Source: an uncultured Oscillospiraceae bacterium
GTDB taxonomy: Bacteria > Bacillota > Clostridia > Oscillospirales > Acutalibacteraceae
Direction: 5' to 3'
Length of the DNA: 29,190 bases
Assembly: GCA_900543525.1 (NCBI GenBank)
Contig: UQRS01000018.1
Span: forward strand, 1 to 29,190
A program made the translations under genes and the position numbers. Below are positions 16,109 through 23,575 of the stretch, piece by piece. The notes below the pieces were generated by a model, which was not told where the DNA came from, searched no databases, and saw only the letters and a program-made list of their open reading frames with translations. Each line of letters opens with the position of its first letter. The stretch's first letter is position 1.

Positions 16109-16173
16109 CGCAGCCTGTCGCTATGCTGCGACCGGGTTCTCTATAGAATTTTGGAATTTTAAAGGGAGCCGGT

Positions 16174-17160
16174 TTACCGCTCCTCGCGGAAATAGTTGAT
16201 TCCGCAATAAGCCGGCTGGCGACCCTCCTTCTTTTTCCGGATGGAGGAGATGGTCAGCACGATTGCCGTAATCAGGAAGGGCAGAAGCTGATAAAACTCA
16301 TCCGGGATGTTGCCAAGCCAGCTCAGCAGGGAGGGAAACTCGCTCGCCAGATTTCCCTTCCAGGGCTGCAGCGCCTGCAGCATGCCGAAGAAGAAGGAGC
16401 CGAGGATGGCCTTGACCGGGTTCCAGGAGGAGAAGATAACCAGCGCGACCGAAATCCAGCCGGCGCCGTTGATCCAGTTGTCGTTCCAGGCGCCGCCGTT
16501 GGTGATGAAGGCCATATACAGCCCGCCAATGCCGCAGATTCCGGCGCCCAGCGTGATGTTGAGGTATTTGGAAAGGTTCACATTCACGCCGCAGGCGTCG
16601 GCGGCGGCCGGATTCTCTCCGACGGCGCGCATGCGCAGCCCGGCCTTCGTCTTTGCAATGTAGACAAAGAGGATAACGGCCATCACAATGCCGAGATAAA
16701 CAAAAATGTTGTAGGAGAACAGCAGCTTTCCGATATACGGAATGTCGCGCAGCAGCGGAATGCCGCTGTCGGAGACGGCCGCCGCCAGATGCGGACTGGC
16801 CGACAGGGAGGGGAAGGTGCCGTTGGTCATCATCGAGGTACCGAAGAAACGGCAGACGCCCACACCGAAGGTGGTCAGCGCAAGGCCGGTCACGTTCTGG
16901 TTCGCCTGCATCGTGACGGTCAGGAAGGCGAAGATCAGCCCGCCAAGCCCGGCGGCGATAAAGGCGGCCAGCAGCCCGACAAGAAGGCTTCCCGAAATGC
17001 AGGAGAAGTAATAGCCGAAAATGGCGCCCATAGCCATCATGCCCTCAACGCCGAGGTTGAGGCTGCCGGATTTTTCGGTTACGATTTCTCCCGTCGTGCC
17101 AAAGAGAAGAGGCGTGCCGGCCCGCACGGAATAATACAGAAAATTGATGATGGTTTGCAT
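16174..17160 (-). CDS. Nucleoside-type ABC transporter permease (BmpD/NupQ/YufQ-like)
   Basis: A 328-residue membrane protein of the branched-chain amino acid/ribose permease superfamily. The N-terminal GTPLLFGTTGEIVTEKSGSLNLGVEGMM is the hallmark of the second permease of BMP-dependent nucleoside importers, and GENPAAADACGVNV is the EAA-like loop that contacts the ATPase. About eight to nine hydrophobic segments are visible. Its ATG overlaps the stop of the upstream fused gene as TAATG. Substrate inferred from context: purine nucleosides. Confidence 0.9.
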   Translation of the reverse strand: MQTIINFLYYSVRAGTPLLFGTTGEIVTEKSGSLNLGVEGMMAMGAIFGYYFSCISGSLLVGLLAAFIAAGLGGLIFAFLTVTMQANQNVTGLALTTFGVGVCRFFGTSMMTNGTFPSLSASPHLAAAVSDSGIPLLRDIPYIGKLLFSYNIFVYLGIVMAVILFVYIAKTKAGLRMRAVGENPAAADACGVNVNLSKYLNITLGAGICGIGGLYMAFITNGGAWNDNWINGAGWISVALVIFSSWNPVKAILGSFFFGMLQALQPWKGNLASEFPSLLSWLGNIPDEFYQLLPFLITAIVLTISSIRKKKEGRQPAYCGINYFREER

Positions 17161-19868
17161 TACTTCTCACCTCCGTCCCGGGATGCAAAAACCAGCTTGT
17201 ACCGTGTAAAGAAATCGGCTGCAAGCACGGTGAAGAGGATAACGCCCTGCAAAATGGAGGAGGTCGCCGAGGGAATGCTGAAGGTGCTTTCGGCCACGGC
17301 GGAGCCTTTTTGCAGAATGCCGATCAGAATCGAGGTAACCAGAATGCCGACCGGATGCAGCTTGGCCAGCCAGGCGACCGTGATGCCGGTCCAGCCTACG
17401 TCGCTTGTGATTCCGTCGCTGAGGGTGTGGCTGGTAGCCGAACCGCTGACCTGCAGCATGCCGGCGATACCGACGATGGCGGCGCTGATGCACATGGTGC
17501 GGATGACAATCCGGCTGACGTTCATGCCGGCATAGCGCGCGGTGTTCTGACTGTCCCCCACGATGGACAACTCATACCCCTGCTTGGTCTTGCGGAAATA
17601 GAGGAAGAGCAGCACCACCAGCAGCAGCGCCAGTATCAGGGAGACGTCGATCGTGATTTTCCCGATATGAATCTGATACATCCAAGCGCTTTCCGGCAGC
17701 CGCTTGAAGTCGGGGCGAAGCACCTCTCCGCTGGCGGACAGCTTGCGGAAGAACATGGTGTTTTTCAGGTAGGTCAGGATGTAGTAGGCGATGTAGTTGA
17801 GCATCAGGGTCAGCAGAGTTTCGTTCGTGCCGAACTTCACCTTGCAGAAGGCCGGAATCAGTCCCAGCAGCGCGCCCCCGGCCGCGCCGGCGACCAGCAT
17901 AATGAGGAGGGTGGCCCACTGCGGCAGCGCCCCGTCGATCAGGAAGCCGGCGGTCGCGGCAAACACCGCGCCGGCGATAAACTGACCGTTTGCGCCGATG
18001 TTCCAGAACTTCATTTTAAAAGCGACTGCGATGCCGAGCGAGGTAATCAGAAGCGGCGTCACAATCCGGATCAGACCGTTGAAATGGATGGTCTGATTAA
18101 AGCAGCCGGCCAGCATGGTCTGATAGTATGTAAACGGATTGACCCCGTTGGCCAGAATCAGCAGACCGCCGGCCACAACGGCGGCCAGCACCGCCAGGAA
18201 ATAGGTCAGCATCGACTTTCCAAAGGAGAGGTCGGCCCGTTTGGCCACCCGGATCCGGGCGCGCCGCTTTTTGGCCGCCTGTGCCCTTTTGCTCTCGAAG
18301 CCGGAGAGCTCGCCGCCCTTTTCTTCAACCTCGGCGGCCGCGTCGGAGGCGGCGTGGGCGTCGGTCATCAGAAGGCCGATTTCTTCCTTCCGGGCGGTTT
18401 TTGCGTCTACGATGCCGGTGACCCGTCCGTGGCAGAGGACGACGATGCGGTCGCACAGCTCAAGCATGACGTCGAGATCCTCTCCGACAAAGAGGACGCC
18501 GACCCCTTTCTTTTTCTGCTCATTCAGAATGTTGTAGATGGTGTAGGAGGAGTTGATGTCCAGTCCCCGCACCGGATAGGCGGTCACCAGCACATGGGGG
18601 TCAATCTGAATTTCCCGGCCGAGCAGCACCTTCTGCACATTGCCGCCCGAAAGGCGGCGAACCGGCGTCTCGATTCCGGGGGTGACAACCTCCAGATCGT
18701 TGACCACCTTTTCGGCCATTTTGCGCGCCCGCTTCCGGTCGACAAAGGGACCTTTATGCTCTTTATAATTTTTCAGCATCATGTTGTCGGTGATGCTGAG
18801 GGAGGCGGCCAGTCCCATGCCCAGCCGATCCTCGGGGATGAAGCTCATGCTGATGCCGAGATCAATAATCTCCTTCGGCGTTTTCCCATCGATGTGGGTG
18901 TCGCGGAAGAGAACCGAGCCGCCCTCGATTTTCTGCAGGCCGGCAATCGCCTCACAAAGCTCCTTCTGCCCGCCGCCGGAGACGCCGGCGATGCCGACGA
19001 TTTCGCCGCCGTGCACCGTGAAGCTCACATCGTCGACCGCGCGTACGCCGTCCTCCCCAATGACCGAGAGATGCTCCAGCGTCAGCAGCGGATCTCCCAT
19101 CGTGCAGACGGGGCGGTCGATGGAAAGCTGAACCGCACGACCCACCATCAGGTCGGTCAGCTCGGCAGCCGAAGTCTCCGCCGTCTTTACTGTGCCGACG
19201 CTTCTCCCCTTGCGGAGGATGGTAACCCGGTCGCTGATTTCCAGCACCTCATTCAGCTTGTGGGTGATGATGATGATGGCGCAGCCGGCCTGCTTCATCC
19301 GGCGCAGAATCGAGAAGAGACGCTGCGTCTCCTGCACGGTGAGGACGGCCGTCGGCTCGTCCAGAATCAGGATGTCGGCGCCATAGTAAAGTACTTTTAA
19401 AATCTCGACCGTCTGTTTTTCGCTGACGGCCATATCATAAACCTTTTTTCGAGGATCAATTTCAAATCCGAATTTTTTCCCGATTTCGCCGATTTTGTCA
19501 AACCGGCGGTCGGTCATAAGGATACCGTCCTTTTCATCCGATCCGATCAGGATGTTGTCTGCGGCTGAAAAATTTTCCACCAGCTTGAAGTGCTGGTGCA
19601 CCATGCCGATTCCAAGGCGCTTGGAATCCTCCGGCGAGGTGATGGACACCTCTTCTCCGCCGACGAAGATGCGGCCGCTGTCCGGCTTGTAAATGCCCGA
19701 CAGCATGTTCATAAGAGTCGTCTTTCCCGAGCCGTTCTCACCAAGAAGGGCAAGAATCTCTCCCCGGTTGACCGACAGATCAATATTGTCGTTGGCTACC
19801 ACGCTGCCAAAGGTTTTGCGTATGCCTTTCAGTTCGATTGCGACGCTGCCTTCCGCCAAACCGTTCAC
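17160..19868 (-). CDS. Fused nucleoside ABC transporter: two ATPase domains plus permease in one chain
   Basis: A 902-residue protein combining what are usually two genes (NupO/YufO-like ATPase of about 510 residues and NupP/YufP-like permease of about 350). NBD1 has Walker A GENGSGKT (43-50), Q-loop at 92, signature region MAVSEKQ (146-152), Walker B ILILDEPT (166-173) and His203. NBD2 (about 260-500) has a degenerate Walker A VSGGGQKE (296-303), signature LSGGN (406-410) and YPVRGLD (431-437) where the family usually has QPTRGLD, so it is likely the non-hydrolysing half. A charged linker (about 505-550) leads to the permease (about 552-902) with GIAVAFKMKFWNIGANGQF and YAGMNVSRI motifs. A separate internal start at Met553 cannot be excluded. 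Confidence 0.9.
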   Translation of the reverse strand: MNGLAEGSVAIELKGIRKTFGSVVANDNIDLSVNRGEILALLGENGSGKTTLMNMLSGIYKPDSGRIFVGGEEVSITSPEDSKRLGIGMVHQHFKLVENFSAADNILIGSDEKDGILMTDRRFDKIGEIGKKFGFEIDPRKKVYDMAVSEKQTVEILKVLYYGADILILDEPTAVLTVQETQRLFSILRRMKQAGCAIIIITHKLNEVLEISDRVTILRKGRSVGTVKTAETSAAELTDLMVGRAVQLSIDRPVCTMGDPLLTLEHLSVIGEDGVRAVDDVSFTVHGGEIVGIAGVSGGGQKELCEAIAGLQKIEGGSVLFRDTHIDGKTPKEIIDLGISMSFIPEDRLGMGLAASLSITDNMMLKNYKEHKGPFVDRKRARKMAEKVVNDLEVVTPGIETPVRRLSGGNVQKVLLGREIQIDPHVLVTAYPVRGLDINSSYTIYNILNEQKKKGVGVLFVGEDLDVMLELCDRIVVLCHGRVTGIVDAKTARKEEIGLLMTDAHAASDAAAEVEEKGGELSGFESKRAQAAKKRRARIRVAKRADLSFGKSMLTYFLAVLAAVVAGGLLILANGVNPFTYYQTMLAGCFNQTIHFNGLIRIVTPLLITSLGIAVAFKMKFWNIGANGQFIAGAVFAATAGFLIDGALPQWATLLIMLVAGAAGGALLGLIPAFCKVKFGTNETLLTLMLNYIAYYILTYLKNTMFFRKLSASGEVLRPDFKRLPESAWMYQIHIGKITIDVSLILALLLVVLLFLYFRKTKQGYELSIVGDSQNTARYAGMNVSRIVIRTMCISAAIVGIAGMLQVSGSATSHTLSDGITSDVGWTGITVAWLAKLHPVGILVTSILIGILQKGSAVAESTFSIPSATSSILQGVILFTVLAADFFTRYKLVFASRDGGEK

Positions 19869-19887
19869 CTACCTGTTAAAGAAGTTT

Positions 19888-19921
19888 GGACAAGGCACGC
19901 CGGATAAAGCGCGCCTTGTCC
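19888..19921 (-). other. Intercistronic hairpin between the lipoprotein and ATPase genes
   Basis: GGACAAGGC (19888-19896) pairs perfectly with GCCTTGTCC (19913-19921), with three more inner pairs after a mismatch. On the minus strand no T-run follows. Such stems after a solute-binding-protein gene often protect its mRNA and allow higher expression than the downstream transporter genes. That role is inferred. Confidence 0.65.
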
Positions 19922-19950
19922 ATTCAAGTTAAGCAATTGCGAAAAAAGAG

Positions 19951-21147
19951 TTATTTCAGCTCTACGCCGGCGACAAAGTAGTCCATGGTGCCGGTGATGA
20001 CGCTATCCTCGATAGAAGGACCGCCCGCCGCAACAATCTCATTTCCGGCGTTGTCCATCAGGGGAGCGTCGGTCTGCACCAGCTTGCCGTTTTCGTCAAA
20101 CGAAAGCTTCACGCCCGAGAAAACATCCCAGGAGTTGGCGTTGTACAGCGCCTCCACCTGTGCGAGGTAATCGGCAGTGCCCTCCGCGCAGTTCTTGGAA
20201 AGGGGAGAAATGCCAACCAGGCCGTCGGCATAACCGCCGTAGTAGTTGCCAAATTCCTTCCAGGTGCCGTCGATAACCGCCTTGGCTGCCGCGGTGTAGT
20301 AAACATCCCAGTGCCAGATGGTAGCGGTCAGGTGCGCGTTCGGCGCCTGCTCGGTCATGTCGGAGTTGTAGCCGCAGCCCCACTTACCGGCCTTCTCAGC
20401 CGCGATCTGCGGGTTGGCGGTGTCGCAGTGCTGCGAGATAACATCGCAGCCCATCTGCAGCAGAGCCTCGGCATAGGCCGTCTCGTTCGCCGGGTCAAAC
20501 CAGCTCTGGAGGGTCTTGACATAGACGACAGCGTCGGGGTTGACCGACTGTGCGCCCAGCGCAAAGGCGTTGATGCCGCTGGAGGTCTCCGCCAGCTCGG
20601 TGCCGTAAGCGGCGACATAACCGATCTTGTTGGTCTCGGTCTTCAGACCGGCGGCCACACCGGCCAGATAACGAGCCTGATAAATCCGGCCGAAATAGTT
20701 GTTGAAGTTGGTGTCATTGCTGAGGTAACCGGTTCCGTGAGAGAAGTAAACCTCCGGATGCTCGGCGGCCATCTCCTCCATCGTGTCCATATAGCCGTAG
20801 CTGGTACCGAAGATCAGGTTGCAGCCCTCTGCTACGCAGGACTCGATCGCCTCTTTAATCGCGGAGTTGTCGCTGTCAGAGACGTTCAGCTTGCGGACGA
20901 TCTGATCGTCGCTCAGGCCGAGGTTCTTCTGCATGCCGACGATGCCCTGATCGTGCGCATAGGAGTAGCCGCTGCCGTCGGCCGGGTCACCGATGTGGAT
21001 GACGCCGATCTTCAGCTTGTCCTTCGCGATACCCGCGCTCTCCGAGTTGCTGCCGGATGTGGCGTTGTCCTGATTGCCGCAGGCAGCCAGCGAGAACACC
21101 ATGGCCAGCGTGAGTACCAGCGCCAGGATTTTGAGTACCTTCTTCAT
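19951..21147 (-). CDS. BMP-family (PnrA-like) nucleoside-binding lipoprotein
   Basis: A 398-residue secreted lipoprotein. The signal peptide has KK followed by a hydrophobic core and the lipobox LAAC with Cys23. A Ser/Asn-rich linker follows. The mature part begins KIGVIHIGDPADGSGYSYAHDQG and contains LIFGTSYGYMDTM, KIGYVAAYGTE and GCDVISQHCDTANP, as in the Bmp/Med family that captures purine nucleosides for an ABC importer. The ATG at 21147 (GGGAGG about 9 nt upstream) gives a proper signal peptide. The open frame extends to 21216, but that extension would bury the signal. It lies between xpt and the transporter genes. Confidence 0.93.
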   Translation of the reverse strand: MKKVLKILALVLTLAMVFSLAACGNQDNATSGSNSESAGIAKDKLKIGVIHIGDPADGSGYSYAHDQGIVGMQKNLGLSDDQIVRKLNVSDSDNSAIKEAIESCVAEGCNLIFGTSYGYMDTMEEMAAEHPEVYFSHGTGYLSNDTNFNNYFGRIYQARYLAGVAAGLKTETNKIGYVAAYGTELAETSSGINAFALGAQSVNPDAVVYVKTLQSWFDPANETAYAEALLQMGCDVISQHCDTANPQIAAEKAGKWGCGYNSDMTEQAPNAHLTATIWHWDVYYTAAAKAVIDGTWKEFGNYYGGYADGLVGISPLSKNCAEGTADYLAQVEALYNANSWDVFSGVKLSFDENGKLVQTDAPLMDNAGNEIVAAGGPSIEDSVITGTMDYFVAGVELK

Positions 21148-21287
21148 TTTTTCGTTTCCTCCCAAATTTTCTTTTATTATTTTGCGGCAGTTTGCCGCCA
21201 ATAACCTGTGCATCAAAGGCGAAGGGCGTTTTCCCCGCCTTTCCGCCGGGCAGAAGCTCTGCCATATAAAAAGGCTTTATGTAAAAA

Positions 21288-21869
21288 TCAGTTTCCTTCG
21301 CGGAAAACAACGCCGGTCTCCGGGTCCATAGCGTCAACGATGGCCAGAGATTCCACCCGGATGCCCTGGCTGCGCAGCCGCTCGCCGCCCGGTTGGAAGC
21401 CCTTCTCCACCACGATGCCGACGCCGGCCAGCCGCGCGCCCGCCCCTTCGATCAGGGAGCAGAGGCCGACCGCCGCATTGCCCATAGCCAGGAAATCGTC
21501 GATCACCAGGACCACATCGTCGGGGCCGAGTACCTCTTTCGATACCATGATGTCGTAGGTGCGCCCGTGGGTGAAGGATTCGACCTTGCTCGTGTACACC
21601 TGCTCGGGAATGTTGGAGCTTCGGTTCTTCTTGGCGAAAACGACCGGCGCGTCAAAATACTGCGCCGCGATGCAGGCGATTCCGATGCCCGACGCTTCGA
21701 TCGTCAGAATTTTATTGATGCCGCAGCCGGAAAAGCGCCGTGCAAATTCCCGCCCCAGCTCGTTGAAAAGCGCGATGTCCATCTGATGATTGATAAAACC
21801 GTCTACCTTGAGGATGTTGCCGGGGAGCACCCGGCCGTCCTTTTTGATTCTTTCTTCCAGCAGTTTCAA
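21288..21869 (-). CDS. xpt: Xanthine phosphoribosyltransferase
   Basis: A 193-residue cytoplasmic salvage enzyme converting xanthine (and possibly guanine) with PRPP to XMP. The N terminus KLLEERIKKDG..LPGNILKVDGFINHQ is family-typical. The PRPP loop is VVLVIDDFLAMGNAAVG at about 119-135. EASGIGIA and the C-terminal DPETGVVFRE are also characteristic. The start is probably TTG at 21869 with AAGGG about 10 nt upstream. The frame is open to 21962, but the extra residues are encoded by the 8-bp tandem repeat and are not enzyme-like. First gene of the purine uptake operon. Confidence 0.92.
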   Translation of the reverse strand: MKLLEERIKKDGRVLPGNILKVDGFINHQMDIALFNELGREFARRFSGCGINKILTIEASGIGIACIAAQYFDAPVVFAKKNRSSNIPEQVYTSKVESFTHGRTYDIMVSKEVLGPDDVVLVIDDFLAMGNAAVGLCSLIEGAGARLAGVGIVVEKGFQPGGERLRSQGIRVESLAIVDAMDPETGVVFREGN

Positions 21870-21918
21870 AATTCCAACACCCTTTTGTTTTTTATGTTTA
21901 TCCAAAGGCCATATGGCC

Positions 21919-21958
21919 GCACGACCACACGACCGTACGACCGTACGACCGTACGATC
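21919..21958. repeat. 8-bp tandem repeat, GTACGACC-type, in the xpt leader
   Basis: Five units of eight bases: GCACGACC, ACACGACC, two GTACGACC and GTACGATC. It is related in period and core (CGAYCGT) to the array at 15804-15851. It lies 50 nt upstream of the xpt start, inside the transcript. Confidence 0.85.
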
Positions 21959-22041
21959 GCACAGCTCGGTCAGAGCCGGAGTTCGCCCCGCTTTTTTGGA
22001 AAACGCCGCCGACGGACAGGAGAAAATGCCGCAGCCGTACC

Positions 22042-22073
22042 TTTATGCGAACCCGGTTCTATGTGAATCCGGT
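22042..22073. repeat. Adjacent 16-bp duplication
   Basis: 22042-22057 and 22058-22073 match at 13 of 16 positions (TTTATGCGAACCCGGT and TCTATGTGAATCCGGT). It lies within the xpt leader. Confidence 0.6.
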
Positions 22074-22098
22074 TTTAAATTTTACAAATTCCGTTTAC

Positions 22099-22169
22099 AA
22101 AAAAGTCCTGCCTGTCCGAAGGAAAAAAGACCAAAAGCGCCGGAGGACTTTGACAAAAGGACGCTTTTG
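22099..22169 (-). promoter_or_regulatory. Interlocked double hairpin with two T-runs in the xpt leader (candidate attenuator or riboswitch)
   Basis: In transcript order, stem A CAAAAGCG (22169-22162) pairs with CGCTTTTG (22139-22132) and is followed by GTC and six T (22128-22123). Stem B AAGTCCT (22150-22144) pairs with AGGACTT (22109-22103) and is followed by T through 22099. The arms alternate A, B, A', B', so the stems either exclude each other or form an H-type pseudoknot. A small TCC-TTC-GGA hairpin lies in the B loop. The transcript would start about 10 nt before stem A. Confidence 0.6.
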
Positions 22170-22185
22170 CCCATATCCTGACAAT

Positions 22186-22214
22186 ACTATAAAATATTCT
22201 ATTACATTTTGCAA
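22186..22214 (-). promoter_or_regulatory. Sigma-A promoter of the xpt-transporter operon
   Basis: On the minus strand TTGCAA (22214-22209), 17-nt spacer, TATAGT (22191-22186). The predicted start is near 22179. Confidence 0.7.
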
Positions 22215-22215
22215 C

Positions 22216-22615
22216 TTTCTTCAACTGTTTTTTGCCAAGAAAGCAATAAAAAATGATTTTGGCCGCCTGTTTGCCCCTTGCCTTTCATTCCGGAGGCTGG
22301 CGGCCGCAGCGGTAAAGCGTGGGGAAAAGCAGGGCGCGCCGCGCTTTGGCACAAGGTCGGAGGGGGCGATTTTCCAAAGCTTTCGCGTCATCCCGATACC
22401 GCAGCATTGTTTTAAATTTGGGCGGGAGAGGATGGCTTTTACGGCCTCTCCCGCCCTTTCGGCGCTCCGGCGCGGTTTGCAGCGCCCGGCCGGGCGCTGA
22501 TCGGCCTTTTTCTTTTTTGGAAGCCGGCCGGTTTTTCTTTTCCGTTTATCGAAGAGGGAAGCGGAGGTTCTTTTTTCCTGCTGTGTTAAAAATGTATGAA
22601 TTCCCTGTTTTTTCG
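22216..22615. other. Gene-free stretch with GC-rich hairpins and a 20-bp perfect palindrome
   Basis: GGGCGGGAGAGG (22420-22431) pairs with 22445-22456. A perfect 20-bp palindrome CAGCGCCCGG/CCGGGCGCTG spans 22480-22499, followed six to seven bases later by a CTTTTTCTTTTTT tract. An inverted GGCCGCC/GGCGGCC pair flanks 22261-22305. Open frames on both strands here are basic, low-complexity and without clear ribosome binding sites, so I list no gene. A short structured RNA is possible. Confidence 0.5.
22480..22499. repeat. 20-bp perfect GC palindrome
   Basis: CAGCGCCCGG followed directly by CCGGGCGCTG. As RNA it would fold with a 4-nt loop, and with the T-rich tract downstream it may terminate plus-strand transcription before the 22616 promoter. 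Confidence 0.7.
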
Positions 22616-22644
22616 TTGACAATGCCCAGTCAAAAACCTATAAT
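22616..22644 (+). promoter_or_regulatory. Perfect consensus sigma-A promoter
   Basis: TTGACA (22616-22621), exactly 17 nt, TATAAT (22639-22644). The start near 22651 leaves an 85-nt leader before the amidohydrolase ATG. It is one of the few fully consensus promoters in the window. Confidence 0.9.
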
Positions 22645-22735
22645 GTCTTAGAGACAGGCGCGCTTTTATATAAGGTAGAGGCTTCCCGATCGAAGGGTTT
22701 TGCGCCTTTTGTCAGCCGACGCAAAGGATTTTGGT

Positions 22736-23551
22736 ATGATTATTGACTTTCACACCCATATTTACCCGGACAAAATTGCCGCCCACGGGGTGGAGTACAT
22801 CGGCAGCTTTTACGGCCTGCAGCTGGACACCGCCCGGGGAACCAAAGCACATCTGGAGGCCTGCTGTGCGGCCGCCGGTGTAGATTATACGGTGCATCTG
22901 GCCGTGGCCGTCAAGCCAGAGCAGGTGCAGAGCATCAACAACTGGCTTTCCTCGGTGCTGGACGACCACAGCTTTGGCTTCGGCACTCTCCATCCGGAGA
23001 TGGAGGCACCTCTGGATGAGGTGGAGCGGTTCGCGCCGCTCGGCCTTTCGGGGGTGAAATTTCACCCGGATATGCAGGGGTTCGCGGTCGACGATCCGAA
23101 GCTGTTCCCGATTTATGAAAAGCTTGCCGGCCGGTATCCCGTCCTCTTTCACGCGGGGGACAGGCGGTACGATTTCTCCGGCCCGCGGCGGATCGCCCGC
23201 GTGCTGGATGCCTTCCCGAAGCTTACGGTGATCGCCGCACATCTCGGCGGCTACACCGAGTGGGAGGCGGCCTTCGAATGCCTCTGCGGCCGGGATGTGT
23301 ATTTCGACACCTCCAGCGCCGTCGGCTTTCTTCCGAAGGAAAAGGCGGTGGAGATGATCCGGGCGCACAGGCCGGATCGGCTGCTGTTCGGCACCGACTA
23401 TCCCGTCACGGCGCCAAAGGAGGCGCTGCAGGCGTTCTATGCCCTCGGCCTCGACCACGAGCTGGAGGAGAAGATCCTTTGGAAAAATGCGGCGGCACTG
23501 CTGCATATGGATTTGAAAAAACCGGACTGTCCCGACCGTCCGGCCGGTTAA
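22736..23551 (+). CDS. Amidohydrolase family protein (PF04909-type metal-dependent hydrolase)
   Basis: A 271-residue TIM-barrel hydrolase. The N-terminal IIDFHTHIYP has the metal-binding His6 and His8, later ligands fit VLFHAGD and VIAAHLGG, and LLFGTDYPV has the catalytic-type Asp. This matches the amidohydrolase_2 group, whose substrates vary (hydrolysis or decarboxylation), and I cannot name one here. The ATG at 22736 has AAAGGA 8 nt upstream, and the HTH motif normally stands this close to the start. It precedes the activase-like gene by 24 nt and shares its promoter. Confidence 0.88.
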   Translation: MIIDFHTHIYPDKIAAHGVEYIGSFYGLQLDTARGTKAHLEACCAAAGVDYTVHLAVAVKPEQVQSINNWLSSVLDDHSFGFGTLHPEMEAPLDEVERFAPLGLSGVKFHPDMQGFAVDDPKLFPIYEKLAGRYPVLFHAGDRRYDFSGPRRIARVLDAFPKLTVIAAHLGGYTEWEAAFECLCGRDVYFDTSSAVGFLPKEKAVEMIRAHRPDRLLFGTDYPVTAPKEALQAFYALGLDHELEEKILWKNAAALLHMDLKKPDCPDRPAG

Positions 23552-23575
23552 ATAAAGAAACGGAGTTAACGCATT

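Larger units (their letters stand above)
15726..16173. other. Gene-free convergent region rich in terminators and repeats
   Basis: Between cysK and the convergent transporter genes I see an 8-bp tandem repeat, at least two strong minus-strand terminators, a small plus-strand terminator, and a long inverted repeat, each listed separately. No open frame here looks genuine. Confidence 0.7.
21870..22215 (-). other. Leader region of xpt, about 310 nt
   Basis: Contains, from the promoter toward xpt: two interlocked hairpins, a 16-nt tandem duplication, and an 8-bp tandem repeat, each listed. I looked for the purine riboswitch signature (TATGG, TTCTACC and CCGTAAA in order). Only GATATGG near 22178-22172 is present, so I do not call one. 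Confidence 0.55.

Noticed and set aside
17310..19400. 696-residue open frame opposite the fused ABC gene
   Set aside because: Rich in Gln, Asp, Gly and His as expected from an antisense frame in this base composition. The sense strand has clear Walker motifs.
22099..22190. Canonical purine riboswitch in the xpt leader
   Set aside because: Only a GATATGG match is present. The TTCTACC and CCGTAAA core elements are missing.
22221..22622. 133-residue minus-strand open frame in the hairpin-rich gene-free stretch
   Set aside because: Basic low-complexity product, no good ribosome binding site, and its start overlaps the consensus promoter at 22616. Its codons run through palindromes.
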